Assembly: GCA_018714965.1 (NCBI GenBank) | Contig: DVML01000039.1 | Coordinates: forward strand, 1-30,960 | Direction of reading: 5' to 3' | Origin: Fimihabitans intestinipullorum | GTDB lineage: Bacteria; Bacillota_I; Bacilli_A; RF39; UBA660 | DNA: 30,960 nucleotides | Shown: positions 8,303 through 17,485 of the stretch, piece by piece | How positions within the stretch are numbered: position 1 is the first letter of the stretch | How the letters are laid out: each line of letters opens with the position of its first letter | Notes under the pieces: generated by a model | Told to the model about the DNA's origin: nothing | The model's database searches: none | What the model saw: the letters and a program-made list of their open reading frames with translations, nothing else | Made by a program: the position numbers and the translations under genes

Positions 8303-11300
8303 AATCCATCAATTCTTGTTCTAATGCTTCTAATGGTTCCTCATTGAGTAAATCATTTTCTAGTGTGAATTCAGCGTTTCTATACTGCTTTGCTCCTGTA
8401 CCAGCAGGAATTAACTTACCGATGATGACATTTTCTTTTAATCCTGTTAAATGATCTACTTTGCCATGAATTGCAGCATCTGTTAAGATTCTTGTCGTCT
8501 CTTGGAAAGATGCAGCTGATAAGAAGGAATCAGTTTCCAAAGAAGCTTTCGTAATTCCAAGTAATACTGGTCTACCAGTTGCTGGAATTTTTCCTTCTAG
8601 GATAAGTTCTTTATTAACCTCTGTAAATTCGTTGATGTTAACCATCGTACCTGGTAAGAATAAAGAGCTTCCAGAATTGATAATCTTAATTTTTGAAATC
8701 ATACGTTTCGCCATGATCTCTACGTGCTTATCAGAGATATCTACACCTTGACCACGGTAAACTTTTTGAATTTCCATCAAAATATATTGTTGTACTGTAA
8801 TTGGATCTGTTACAACGAGTAATTCTTTTGGATTGATTGCTCCAAGTGTTAAACGTTGTCCAGCTTTTACTTCTTCACCTTTTTCAACAGCAAGTTTTGC
8901 TCCGTAATTACTTGTGTGTTGCTTTGTCTCTACATCATTCTTAACACTGATAATAAATTTACCATTCTCTTCTTCGATGTTAGATACAACACCATTGATT
9001 TCAGAGATTGTTGCCTTTCCTTTCGGATTACGTGCTTCGAATACTTCTTCGACACGAGGAAGACCTTGTGTAATATCGTCTCCACCGGCAACTCCACCTG
9101 TGTTGAAGTTTCTCATTGTAAGCTGTGTACCTGGCTCTCCGATAGATTGTGCTGCCATGATTCCAACTGCTTCTCCTGTTTCTACAACAGAACCAGTTGC
9201 AAGGTTACGTCCATAACATTTTTGACATACACCTTGGTGTGTCTTACATGTAAGAACTGTACGAATTGGAACTTTTGTAATTCCTGCAGCCATGATCTTA
9301 TCTGCAATTTGCTCAGTAATATACGTATTTCTGTCTACGATCATTTCTTTTGTCTCCGGGTGAATGACTTTCTTGCTCGTATAACGTCCTACAATACGGT
9401 CCTGTAATGATTCGATGACTGTACCATCGTTTTCATTGATAAATGCTTCTGCAAGTACACCATCTTCTGTACCACAGTCTTCTTCTTTTACGATGATATC
9501 TTGTACAACGTCAACTAAACGACGTGTTAAGTATCCAGCTTCAGCTGTTTTTAAAGCGGTATCTACGGCTCCTTTACGGGCACCGTGAGTAGATAAGAAG
9601 AACTCAGAGATTTGCATTCCTTCACTGAAGGAAGATGTAACTGGGATTTCTACTTGTCCTCCACTTGGTTTTGCGAAAAGTCCACGCATACCAACAAGCT
9701 GAGTATAACTTCCAAGATCTCCACGCGCTTTTGAACTAATCATCGTCGCAATAGAGTTATCTGGATGTTCTTTCAACCATTTTTCAAGTCCATCTTGTAC
9801 TTTTAATTTTGCTTTTGTCCAGATATCTACAACTTTTTCATAACGTTCATTATCTGTAATTAAACCACGTTTAAATTGTTTATTTACTTGGTCTACCATC
9901 GCTTGGCTTTCCTCTAGGATTTCTTTTTTATCTTCGCTTTCTACAACGTCTGAAATAGAAATAGAAATACCAGATAACGTAGAATACTTAAATCCTAAGT
10001 CTTTTAATTTATCAAGCATTACTGAAGTTTCTGTCGTTTGATAACGCTTGTAAATCTGTGCGATAACTTTTCCAAGTGCACCTTTATTTAAAGGTGTAAC
10101 AAGTGGCATTTCACTAATTGCTTTTTTAATGTCGGTTCCCATCGGTAAGAAATATTTACTTGGCGTAACTTTCTCAAAGTTTTCTGCTGATCCATCGTTG
10201 ATATATTGGAATGTATCAGGGAAAATCTCATTGAAAATTAATTTACCTGGGGTTGTTACTAAATATTTATCTAGGTAGTTATCAGGGAAGATTTTGTGTT
10301 TGAAACTACGTGCTGGAATAGCAACACGAGTATGAAGTGTAATCTCTCTTCTCTCGTAAGCCATCAAGGCTTCGTTCTCATCTTTGAAAACGCGTCCTTC
10401 TCCTTCTAATCCAGCTTTTTCCATCGTTAAATAATAATTTCCAAGTACCATATCCTGTCCAGGAGTTACGATCGGTTTTCCATCCTTAGGTGACAAGATA
10501 TTGTTCGCACCAAGCATCAAGATTCTAGCTTCTGCTTGTGCTTCTTCTGTAATTGGAACGTGAACGGCCATTTGGTCTCCATCGAAGTCGGCGTTAAATG
10601 CCGCACATACAAGTGGATGCAAACGAATTGCGCGTCCATCGATTAGTTTTGGTTCGAATGCTTGAATACCAAGTCTGTGAAGTGTTGGAGCACGGTTTAA
10701 CATAACTGGGTGCTCTTTGATGACTTCTTCAACCACATCCCATACGCGTTCGTCTTGATTTTCAATCATGCGTTTTGCAGCTTTGATATTACTTGCAATT
10801 TCTTTTGATACCAATCCGTGGATGACATGTGGTTTAAATAACTCAAGAGCCATTTCTTTCGGAATACCACATTGATACATCTTAAGTGTTGGTCCAACGA
10901 CGATAACAGAACGTCCTGAATAGTCGACACGCTTTCCAAGTAAGTTTTGACGGAAACGTCCTTGTTTTCCTTTTAACATACTAGAAAGTGATTTTAAAGG
11001 TCTATTTCCAGGTCCTGTAATATTACGTCCACGACGACCATTATCGAATAATGCATCAACTGCTTCCTGTAACATACGTTTTTCATTTTGAATGATGATG
11101 CTAGGCGCTCCGAGATCCATCAATTTTTTCAAACGATTGTTACGATTGATAACACGACGATATAAGTCGTTTAAATCACTTGTCGCAAAACGTCCACCAT
11201 CTAATTGAATCATCGGACGGATTTCAGGTGGAATGACTGGAAGTGCATCCAAAATCATCCACTCTGGTTTGTTTCCTGATGCAACGAATGCATTTAATAC

Positions 11301-11939
11301 ATCCAAACGTTTGATTAAACGAATACGTCTTTGACTTTGACTATCTTTAATCTCGTCGATTTCTTTTTTAAGAGCTGCAGCTTCTTCTTCTACATTGACA
11401 TCGGCAAGTAATTCCTTAATTGCTTCTGCTCCCATTCCAACGCGGAATGTATTTCCATATTTTTCATAGTAAGCACGATATTCTTTATCAGAAATCGTCT
11501 GTTTTTTCTCTAAAGGTGCTGCTCCTGGATCAAGTACCACGTAAGAAACGAAGTATAATACTTCCTCTAGATCACGTGGTGACATGTCAAGAACAAGCCC
11601 CATACGAGATGGTACTCCTTTAAAGAACCAAATGTGGCTTACTGGTGTTGCAAGTTCGATGTGCCCCATACGTTCACGACGTACTTTACTCTTCGTAACT
11701 TCGACACCACAGCGGTCACAAACGATGTTTTTATAACGTAAACGTTTGTATTTTCCACAGGCACATTCATAATCTTTCGTCGGTCCAAAGATTCTCTCGC
11801 AGAATAGTCCATCTCGTTCTGGCTTTAACGTACGATAGTTAATCGTCTCAGCTTTTTTTACTTCACCATAAGACCATGATCTGATTTTTTCAGGTGAGGC
11901 AATCGCAATTCTTAAACCTTCAAAGTTATCTACGTTCAT
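8301..11939 (-). CDS. rpoC: DNA-directed RNA polymerase subunit beta'
   Basis: Largest catalytic subunit of RNA polymerase, 1212 residues, close to the ~1200 usual in Bacilli. The N-terminal zinc site is intact (C59, C61, C74, C77 around CACGKYKRL and VCDRCG), the active-site NADFDGDQMAVH with three magnesium-binding aspartates lies near residue 450, and the second cysteine cluster (DCGTEDG, then CKTHQGVCQKCYG) lies in the C-terminal third, followed by the trigger-loop region MRNFNTGGVAGGDDI. There is no large lineage-specific insertion. The ATG shares one base with the rpoB stop (TAATG), and the ribosome binding site GAGGAGG lies in rpoB's acidic tail codons, so translation is coupled. Confidence 0.99.
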   Translation of the reverse strand: MNVDNFEGLRIAIASPEKIRSWSYGEVKKAETINYRTLKPERDGLFCERIFGPTKDYECACGKYKRLRYKNIVCDRCGVEVTKSKVRRERMGHIELATPVSHIWFFKGVPSRMGLVLDMSPRDLEEVLYFVSYVVLDPGAAPLEKKQTISDKEYRAYYEKYGNTFRVGMGAEAIKELLADVNVEEEAAALKKEIDEIKDSQSQRRIRLIKRLDVLNAFVASGNKPEWMILDALPVIPPEIRPMIQLDGGRFATSDLNDLYRRVINRNNRLKKLMDLGAPSIIIQNEKRMLQEAVDALFDNGRRGRNITGPGNRPLKSLSSMLKGKQGRFRQNLLGKRVDYSGRSVIVVGPTLKMYQCGIPKEMALELFKPHVIHGLVSKEIASNIKAAKRMIENQDERVWDVVEEVIKEHPVMLNRAPTLHRLGIQAFEPKLIDGRAIRLHPLVCAAFNADFDGDQMAVHVPITEEAQAEARILMLGANNILSPKDGKPIVTPGQDMVLGNYYLTMEKAGLEGEGRVFKDENEALMAYERREITLHTRVAIPARSFKHKIFPDNYLDKYLVTTPGKLIFNEIFPDTFQYINDGSAENFEKVTPSKYFLPMGTDIKKAISEMPLVTPLNKGALGKVIAQIYKRYQTTETSVMLDKLKDLGFKYSTLSGISISISDVVESEDKKEILEESQAMVDQVNKQFKRGLITDNERYEKVVDIWTKAKLKVQDGLEKWLKEHPDNSIATMISSKARGDLGSYTQLVGMRGLFAKPSGGQVEIPVTSSFSEGMQISEFFLSTHGARKGAVDTALKTAEAGYLTRRLVDVVQDIIVKEEDCGTEDGVLAEAFINENDGTVIESLQDRIVGRYTSKKVIHPETKEMIVDRNTYITEQIADKIMAAGITKVPIRTVLTCKTHQGVCQKCYGRNLATGSVVETGEAVGIMAAQSIGEPGTQLTMRNFNTGGVAGGDDITQGLPRVEEVFEARNPKGKATISEINGVVSNIEEENGKFIISVKNDVETKQHTSNYGAKLAVEKGEEVKAGQRLTLGAINPKELLVVTDPITVQQYILMEIQKVYRGQGVDISDKHVEIMAKRMISKIKIINSGSSLFLPGTMVNINEFTEVNKELILEGKIPATGRPVLLGITKASLETDSFLSAASFQETTRILTDAAIHGKVDHLTGLKENVIIGKLIPAGTGAKQYRNAEFTLENDLLNEEPLEALEQELMD

Positions 11940-14900
11940 TAATCCTCATCCTCCTCTATCATATCATTTTCTAAGGCATCGATTTCATCGTCTGTTGGTT
12001 CGATATCTTCATCGTCCATTTCATCTAATTCATCTTCGAATTCATTTTCCTCATCATCCATAGCTTCCGTATCTTCACTCGGTTCCTCTACAACTTCCTC
12101 TGGAGTTGTGTTTTTCTCGATTTCATCAGTTGATAAATAAGGCTCGTCATCCTCTTCTTCAAGTTCTTTCAATTCTTTATAATTTCCATCTTGATCGAGG
12201 ACGGTAATATCAAGTCCTAATGCCTGGAACTCTTTGATTAATACGCGGAATGATTCTGGAATTCCTGATTTTGGAATCGGTGTTCCCTTTACTAATGCTT
12301 CATATACTTTGACACGTCCTACAACGTCGTCAGATTTAATTGTCATCATTTCTTTTAAGACGTGAGCTGCACCATAAGCATACAGTGCCCAAACTTCCAT
12401 CTCTCCAAAACGCTGACCACCAAATTGTGCTTTTCCTCCAAGAGGTTGTTGTGTAACGAGTGAGTATGGTCCAGTAGAACGAGCATGTAGTTTATCGTCA
12501 ACCATGTGGTGGAGTTTGATCATGTACATAACTCCGACACTAATACGGTTGTCGAATAATTCTCCAGTACGTCCATCGTGTAGCCATTCTTTTCCATCTT
12601 CTGGAAGCCCTGCTTCACGAAGTGCATCGATGATTTCCTCACGATTTGCACCATCGAATACTGGTGTTGCCATATAACAATCTAAAGATTGTGCAGCATA
12701 TCCTAAATGCATTTCTAGAATCTGACCAATGTTCATTCGCGATGGTACTCCAAGTGGATTTAACAAGATATCAACTGGTCTACCATCTGGTAAGTATGGC
12801 ATGTCTTCCTCTGGTAAGATAAGGGAAATAACACCTTTGTTACCATGGCGTCCTGCCATTTTATCTCCAACGCTAATCTTACGTTTTTGAACAATGTACA
12901 CACGAACGATCTTAGATACACCTGCTGGAAGTTCATCGCTATCTTCTTTTGTAAAGATCTTGATGTCGTGAACGATTCCTTCTCCACCGTGTGGTACACG
13001 AAGAGATGTATCACGTACTTCACGTGTCTTCTCTCCAAAGATCGCATGCAATAATTTCTCTTCGCTCGTAAGTTCTGCCATTCCTTTTGGCGTTACTTTA
13101 CCAACTAAGATATCGTCATCTTTTACTTCTGTTCCGATACGGATAATACCATTTTCATCCAAGTTTTTACGTGCTTCCTCACTTACGTTTGGAATATCTC
13201 TCGTAAACTCTTCTGGTCCTAACTTCGTATCGCGACATTCAATTTGATAATCTTGAATGTGAATAGATGTATAAACATCATCTTTTACTAAACGTTCATT
13301 TAAGATTACAGCATCCTCGTAGTTGTATCCATTGTAGTTCATGAATGCTACTGTAACGTTTTTACCAAGGGCAATTTCACCTTTGTCCGTACTTGGTCCA
13401 TCGGCAATTACCATTCCCTTAGTTACCTTTTCTCCTGTTTTTACAATTGGTACTTGATGGTAACAAGTTCCATTGTTAGAACGTTCAAATCCATTTAAGT
13501 AATATGTATCTGTTCCACCCATCGTCTTTACGACAATTTTGCGAGCATCTACATAATCGACAACTCCGTCTGCTTTTGCCATGACAACAGCACCAGAGTC
13601 TCTTGCAGCAATTGCTTCTACTCCCGTACCTACACGAGGTGCTTCCGTTTTCAAAAGTGGAATCGCTTGACGTTGCATGTTAGATCCCATGAGGGCACGT
13701 TTTCCATCGTCGTGCTCCAAGAATGGAATTGCACTCGTCGTAATAGAAACAACTTGTTGTGGTGATACGTCCATGTAGTCTACTTCTTCTGCATTTACCA
13801 TGATATTTTCACCACGATAACGAACTGGAACGCGTTTTTCAACGATCTTTCCGTCCTCTACTTTTACTGTTGCTGTTGCAATATTATAATCCAACTCTTC
13901 ATCAGCAGTCATATATACGATGTCGTCTGTTAATTTTAAATGATCTACACGACGGTATGGTGTCATGATAAATCCATAATCATTTACTTTCGCATAACTT
14001 GAAAGTGATGTGATAAGTCCGATGTTTGGTCCTTCTGGTGACTCGATTGGACAAAGACGTCCATAGTGAGATGGGTTAACGTCACGCACTTCCATTCCGG
14101 CACGATCTCGAGATAATCCACCAGGTCCTAAACTAGATAGACGACGTTTGTTCGTAAGCTCTGCTACTGGGTTTGTTTGATCCATGAATTGTGATAACTG
14201 GCTACTACCAAAGAACTCTTTAATACTAGCAGTTAATGGGCGAATGTTAATCAAAGATTTTGGAGTTACCTCTTCGATATCTTGCGTTGACATTCTATCA
14301 CGGATTACTCTTTCGATACGACTAATTCCAATACGGAATTGGTTCTGTAAAAGTTCTCCTACTTGACGTACACGACGATTTGACAAGTGATCGATCTCGT
14401 CAAATGATCCGATTCCTTCAAGTAAATTTAAATAATATGACACAGATGCATATACATCTGAAATCGTTAAACGTTTTACGTCGATCGTTTGATCATTACC
14501 GATGATACGAACGATCTTCTCTGGATTCTTCTTAGAGTAAACTTCTACGATTTGTACTTTATTATAAGTATCTAAATCTTCGTTGATTGCAACTTCTTTT
14601 ACTCCGTATCCAGCACTCATGATACCACGTAATTCAGCAAGTACTTCTTTTGTAACAAGTGTACCTTTTTCGAATCTCGTCTCTCCATCTACGATGATAT
14701 CTTGCGCTAATTTACATCCGAGTAAACGATCGCAAACATCTAACTTACGATTGAACTTATAACGTCCAACACGCGCTAAATCATAGCGGAAAGAATCGAA
14801 GAAACGACTGATTAATTGGTTCTTCGCACTATCTAATGTAGATGGCTCTCCTGGGCGTAACTTTGAGTGAATATCAATTAACGCTTCATCTTTGTTCTTG

Positions 14901-15577
14901 TTTGCATCTTTTTCTAAAGTTCTTTCAAGATATGGATCTTCTCCAAATAAAGCGATAATATCCTCATCGTTTGAAAGTCCTAATGCACGTAATAACGTCG
15001 TGATTGGAACTTTTCTCGTACGGTCGATACGAACGTAGGTGACATCTCTCGCATCTGTTTCGTACTCTAACCATGTTCCTCTCGTTGGAATAATTTGACT
15101 TGTAACGACAACACGTTCGTTCTTGTCAATTTCACGTCCATAGTATGCACTTGGACTACGTACTAATTGAGAGACGATAACACGTTCTGCTCCATTGATA
15201 ATGAACGTACCACTCTCCGTCATAATCGGCATATCTCCCAAGTAGATTTCTTGTTCTTTGACTTCTCCTGTTTCTTGGTTGAAAAGTCTTGCTTGTACCT
15301 TTAAAGGTGCAGCATAAGTTGCATATCTTTCCTTGCAACCTTTCATTGAGTATCTTGGCTCTTCGAAAGAATACTCTCCAAATTCAAGCGAAAGATTTCC
15401 AGTAAAGCTCTCTACTGGAAAAATATCGTCGAATACCTCTTGAATTCCTTTCGTAATAAACCAATCATAAGATTTTTTTTGAATTTCTAGCAAATTACCG
15501 AGTTCAATTGCGTTCTTAGTTTTTGCGTAATTTCTTCTTTCACGGTGATCACCATATTTTTGTACTGTGTAAGCCAT
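11939..15577 (-). CDS. rpoB: DNA-directed RNA polymerase subunit beta
   Basis: Beta subunit of RNA polymerase, 1212 residues. The rifampicin pocket is readable: SSQLSQFMDQTNPVAE, then LTNKRRLSSLGPGG. The residue equal to E. coli His526 is Asn476 here (codon 14150-14152, AAC on the minus strand), while the equivalents of Asp516 and Ser531 are kept. The catalytic region contains KMAGRHGNKGVIS. The last ~73 residues form an extremely acidic tail (about 42 Asp/Glu), beyond the conserved core that ends near FQALGLDI; Bacillus RpoB also ends in an acidic tail. The ATG follows an AGGGGTG ribosome binding site, and a strong promoter lies in the gap to the methyltransferase. Confidence 0.99.
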   Translation of the reverse strand: MAYTVQKYGDHRERRNYAKTKNAIELGNLLEIQKKSYDWFITKGIQEVFDDIFPVESFTGNLSLEFGEYSFEEPRYSMKGCKERYATYAAPLKVQARLFNQETGEVKEQEIYLGDMPIMTESGTFIINGAERVIVSQLVRSPSAYYGREIDKNERVVVTSQIIPTRGTWLEYETDARDVTYVRIDRTRKVPITTLLRALGLSNDEDIIALFGEDPYLERTLEKDANKNKDEALIDIHSKLRPGEPSTLDSAKNQLISRFFDSFRYDLARVGRYKFNRKLDVCDRLLGCKLAQDIIVDGETRFEKGTLVTKEVLAELRGIMSAGYGVKEVAINEDLDTYNKVQIVEVYSKKNPEKIVRIIGNDQTIDVKRLTISDVYASVSYYLNLLEGIGSFDEIDHLSNRRVRQVGELLQNQFRIGISRIERVIRDRMSTQDIEEVTPKSLINIRPLTASIKEFFGSSQLSQFMDQTNPVAELTNKRRLSSLGPGGLSRDRAGMEVRDVNPSHYGRLCPIESPEGPNIGLITSLSSYAKVNDYGFIMTPYRRVDHLKLTDDIVYMTADEELDYNIATATVKVEDGKIVEKRVPVRYRGENIMVNAEEVDYMDVSPQQVVSITTSAIPFLEHDDGKRALMGSNMQRQAIPLLKTEAPRVGTGVEAIAARDSGAVVMAKADGVVDYVDARKIVVKTMGGTDTYYLNGFERSNNGTCYHQVPIVKTGEKVTKGMVIADGPSTDKGEIALGKNVTVAFMNYNGYNYEDAVILNERLVKDDVYTSIHIQDYQIECRDTKLGPEEFTRDIPNVSEEARKNLDENGIIRIGTEVKDDDILVGKVTPKGMAELTSEEKLLHAIFGEKTREVRDTSLRVPHGGEGIVHDIKIFTKEDSDELPAGVSKIVRVYIVQKRKISVGDKMAGRHGNKGVISLILPEEDMPYLPDGRPVDILLNPLGVPSRMNIGQILEMHLGYAAQSLDCYMATPVFDGANREEIIDALREAGLPEDGKEWLHDGRTGELFDNRISVGVMYMIKLHHMVDDKLHARSTGPYSLVTQQPLGGKAQFGGQRFGEMEVWALYAYGAAHVLKEMMTIKSDDVVGRVKVYEALVKGTPIPKSGIPESFRVLIKEFQALGLDITVLDQDGNYKELKELEEEDDEPYLSTDEIEKNTTPEEVVEEPSEDTEAMDDEENEFEDELDEMDDEDIEPTDDEIDALENDMIEEDED

Positions 15578-15612
15578 TTATTCACCCCTATACCTATCGT
15601 AAAACACAAATT

Positions 15613-15637
15613 ACATATACTCTCCATAAGTACATGT
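15613..15637 (-). promoter_or_regulatory. Hairpin in the rpoB 5' leader
   Basis: Nine-base arms (15613-15621 and 15629-15637) with one G-U pair and a 7-base loop, in the ~70-base leader between the rpoB promoter and start codon. No T run follows, so it is not a terminator; it may stabilise the mRNA. Confidence 0.4.
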
Positions 15638-15649
15638 CGCCAATTTATA

Positions 15650-15678
15650 ATTTTAGCAGAACACGTGCAAATTGTCAA
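15650..15678 (-). promoter_or_regulatory. Strong promoter for rpoBC
   Basis: Consensus TTGACA (15673-15678), 17-base spacer, extended -10 TGC-TAAAAT (hexamer 15650-15655). The -35 box contains the TGA stop of the methyltransferase gene. It allows rpoBC transcription independent of the L10-controlled rplJL promoter. Confidence 0.8.
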
Positions 15679-16265
15679 CGTTTCACTGCTCGAATTATAA
15701 AAAAACCACGCGATTTATTTTTTATCTCCACTTCGTATTCTTTTTCTAACGCTTTCGCGGTACTTTTCGCTCCTTGATCCTTATGAATCACGATCCATAA
15801 CTCGCCACGTTCTTTCAGATGTTCCTTCGCTCCAAACAATAACTGATAAAGAATTTCTTTCCCTACACGAATCGGTGGATTACTTACAATCACATCATAT
15901 TGTTTGTCGATTTTTTCGTATCCATCGCTTGTAAAAATATTTACCTCCACATCGTTTGCTTTTGCATTTTCTAAAGCAAGCGATAATGCTCTTTCGTTCA
16001 CATCCGACATATCTACCGTAACAATAGGTCGTTCTTTTTTGATACAAATACCAATCGGACCATATCCGCACCCCAAATCTAAAATATCCCCACTCCACTT
16101 GTCTAGTGGAATCGTATCTAATAAGATGTGTGTTCCTAAATCCAATCCTTTTTTAGCAAACACACCAGAATCCGTATAAAATGTATATTCTAGATTTCGA
16201 ATTCGAATGTTCGTCTCTCGTTTATCACTTTTCAAGGTTGCATCATTTTCAAAATAATGTCCCAT
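15675..16265 (-). CDS. RsmC-like class I SAM-dependent methyltransferase (YbxB type)
   Basis: A 196-residue methyltransferase, probably acting on guanine in rRNA like RsmC relatives; the target is not shown by sequence. Motif I DLGCGYG (63-69), an acidic VDMSDVNERA after strand 2, and the catalytic NPPIR (129-133) typical of N-methyltransferases are present. The frame can be opened at a TTG at 16292, but the ATG at 16265 has AGGG about six bases upstream and gives MGHYF, which matches the start of Bacillus YbxB. The gene sits between rplL and rpoB, exactly as ybxB does. The stop is TGA, evidence against the mycoplasma code. Confidence 0.88.
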   Translation of the reverse strand: MGHYFENDATLKSDKRETNIRIRNLEYTFYTDSGVFAKKGLDLGTHILLDTIPLDKWSGDILDLGCGYGPIGICIKKERPIVTVDMSDVNERALSLALENAKANDVEVNIFTSDGYEKIDKQYDVIVSNPPIRVGKEILYQLLFGAKEHLKERGELWIVIHKDQGAKSTAKALEKEYEVEIKNKSRGFFIIRAVKR

Positions 16266-16360
16266 ATCATCCCTACTTATCATCTGATTCAAAGGTAAAA
16301 AATCGGTCTATCGCCACTTGACAATATCCCATTTTTAACACCCTTTCATAAACGGTGAAA

Positions 16361-16387
16361 GCCCATACTAAAAATCTTAGTACAGGC
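16361..16387 (-). promoter_or_regulatory. Hairpin between rplL and the methyltransferase
   Basis: An 11-bp stem (16361-16371 with 16377-16387) with two G-U pairs and a 5-base loop. Only TTT follows on the minus strand, so it is a weak terminator at best; it may attenuate read-through or be an RNase processing site that separates the abundant rplJL message from rpoBC. Confidence 0.5.
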
Positions 16388-16403
16388 CTACCCATAAATA
16401 TCA

Positions 16404-16775
16404 TTATTGTAATTCTACAGTAGCTCCAGCTTCTTCGAATTTTGCTTTTAATTCGTTAGCTTCGTCAGTAGAAACGTTTTCTTTAACAGCTCCACCATTA
16501 TCAGCGATTGCTTTAGCTTCTTTTAATCCTAAACCAGTGATGTCACGAACAATCTTGATAACAGCGATTTTGTTAGCACCAGCTGAAGTTAATACTACGT
16601 TAACTGTGCTTGGTCCTTCTGAAGCAGCCTCACCAGCAGCAGGAGCTGCAGCAACTGCTACCGCACTTGGATCTACACCAAATTCCTCTTTCATTGCATC
16701 TACTAATTCTTTAACTTCAAGAATTGTCATTTCTTTTAAGCTGTTAATAAAATCTTCTTTTGTAATTTTTGCCAT
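16404..16775 (-). CDS. rplL: 50S ribosomal protein L7/L12
   Basis: Stalk protein that recruits translation factors to the ribosome, 123 residues (usual 120-125). The N-terminal dimerisation helix region (residues 1-35), an Ala/Gly/Pro hinge around 38-53 (VAVAAAPAAG) and the C-terminal domain with ITGLGLKEAK are all present. It follows rplJ by 35 bases with a GAGGAGG ribosome binding site, which suits the higher copy number of L12 over L10. Confidence 0.98.
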   Translation of the reverse strand: MAKITKEDFINSLKEMTILEVKELVDAMKEEFGVDPSAVAVAAAPAAGEAASEGPSTVNVVLTSAGANKIAVIKIVRDITGLGLKEAKAIADNGGAVKENVSTDEANELKAKFEEAGATVELQ

Positions 16776-16810
16776 TTTCTTTCCTCCTCTTTCTTAATTT
16801 AATTTATTTA

Positions 16811-17305
16811 TCATTTTTCTTCTAATTGTTGACTGTATAAGTCTAAGCAAATTGATAAGTCGCGTACTGTTCCCATAAGACCACCTGCAAGCATTGTAAG
16901 TAATCCTTCTCTTGATGGGATAGAAGCAAGCTCTTTTAACATTGCAAGATCTGCGATTTCTCCATCGACGATTCCCACCTTCAATTGTAGTGCATCGTTC
17001 GTCTTTGAAAAATCATTTAAAACTTTAATTGGCGCAACTGCATCGCTACCAAATGCGATCGCTTTTGGACCAACTAATTCATCATCAAGATTGATATCCA
17101 ATGTATCTAATGCTCTCTTTGTTAAAGTATTTTTATAAATCTTTAACTCTGAATCACATTCACGTAATTTTCTACGGATTGTTTTCATGTCTGCATCTGT
17201 TAATTTTGCATACTCAAAGAATACGACAGATGAAGCATTTTTTACATTTTCTGCGATTTCCTCAACGATTTTTTGTTTTTGCTCTAAAATCTTTTGATTT
17301 GCCAT
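16811..17305 (-). CDS. rplJ: 50S ribosomal protein L10
   Basis: 164 residues, normal length for bacterial L10. The N-terminal rRNA-binding domain (VVFFEYAKLTDADM, KIYKNTLTKRAL) and the C-terminal L12-binding helix region (LLTMLAGGLMGTVRDLS to the end) are visible. It carries the L12 dimers and, as the L10(L12) complex, is the known regulator that binds the leader of its own mRNA; such a leader stands directly upstream here. The AGAGAGG ribosome binding site lies in a small hairpin before the ATG. Confidence 0.97.
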   Translation of the reverse strand: MANQKILEQKQKIVEEIAENVKNASSVVFFEYAKLTDADMKTIRRKLRECDSELKIYKNTLTKRALDTLDINLDDELVGPKAIAFGSDAVAPIKVLNDFSKTNDALQLKVGIVDGEIADLAMLKELASIPSREGLLTMLAGGLMGTVRDLSICLDLYSQQLEEK

Positions 17306-17306
17306 A

Positions 17307-17331
17307 CTACACCTCTCTTTCTCAAGTGTAG
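17307..17331 (-). promoter_or_regulatory. Hairpin enclosing the rplJ ribosome binding site
   Basis: Six-base perfect arms (17307-17312 and 17326-17331) enclose a 13-base loop carrying the AGAGAG part of the ribosome binding site, one base from the ATG. It could tune L10 translation; small, so uncertain. Confidence 0.4.
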
Positions 17332-17337
17332 CACCGT

Positions 17338-17368
17338 ATAAAAACTCCCACGAGTTACCGCAGGAGTT
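17338..17368 (-). terminator. Attenuator hairpin inside the L10 leader
   Basis: A 10-bp stem with two G-U pairs (17343-17352 with 17359-17368), 6-base loop, then GTTTTTA on the minus strand. Its position before the 3' strand of the leader's closing helix fits an L10-dependent termination switch. Confidence 0.7.
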
Positions 17369-17456
17369 CCAAAGACTTAATCTTAAGTTCCTCGGTAGGA
17401 AAATTTTAAGCTTTCGCTCCCACTGTCTACGGTACTAATATTTCTCACATGTATTC

Positions 17457-17485
17457 ATTATAACAGATAATATCTTAGTTGTCAA
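17457..17485 (-). promoter_or_regulatory. Consensus promoter of rplJ-rplL
   Basis: Perfect TTGACA (17480-17485), 17-base spacer and TATAAT (17457-17462) with a TGT extension on the minus strand. The -35 lies in the last codons of rplA. The best promoter in the window. Confidence 0.92.

Larger units (their letters stand above)
17306..17449 (-). ncRNA. L10 leader (autoregulatory mRNA leader of rplJ-rplL)
   Basis: About 144 bases from the promoter to rplJ carry the hallmarks of the L10 leader: a closing helix (17333-17337 with 17429-17433, extendable to 7 bp), GTAGACAGTGGGAGC, and the kink-turn-like CCTACCGAGG. In Bacillus subtilis the L10(L12) complex is known to act on this leader by transcription attenuation. 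The attenuator hairpin is listed separately. A covariance search against the Rfam L10 leader would confirm it. Confidence 0.85.

Noticed and set aside
8856..9407. Plus-strand 183-codon open frame rich in Cys and Phe
   Set aside because: It is antisense to the conserved rpoC, has no ribosome binding site, and its odd composition follows from the rpoC codons read backwards.
15675..15677. TGA read as tryptophan (mycoplasma code), which would extend the methyltransferase
   Set aside because: The extension would run only ten residues past the usual family end, and gatB and the yihY-like gene also end in TGA at the expected length, so the standard code fits.
16297..16325. Possible promoter (TTGTCA, 17 bases, TTTTTA) for the methyltransferase
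   Set aside because: The -10 is poor and no other support exists; transcription from rplJL suffices.
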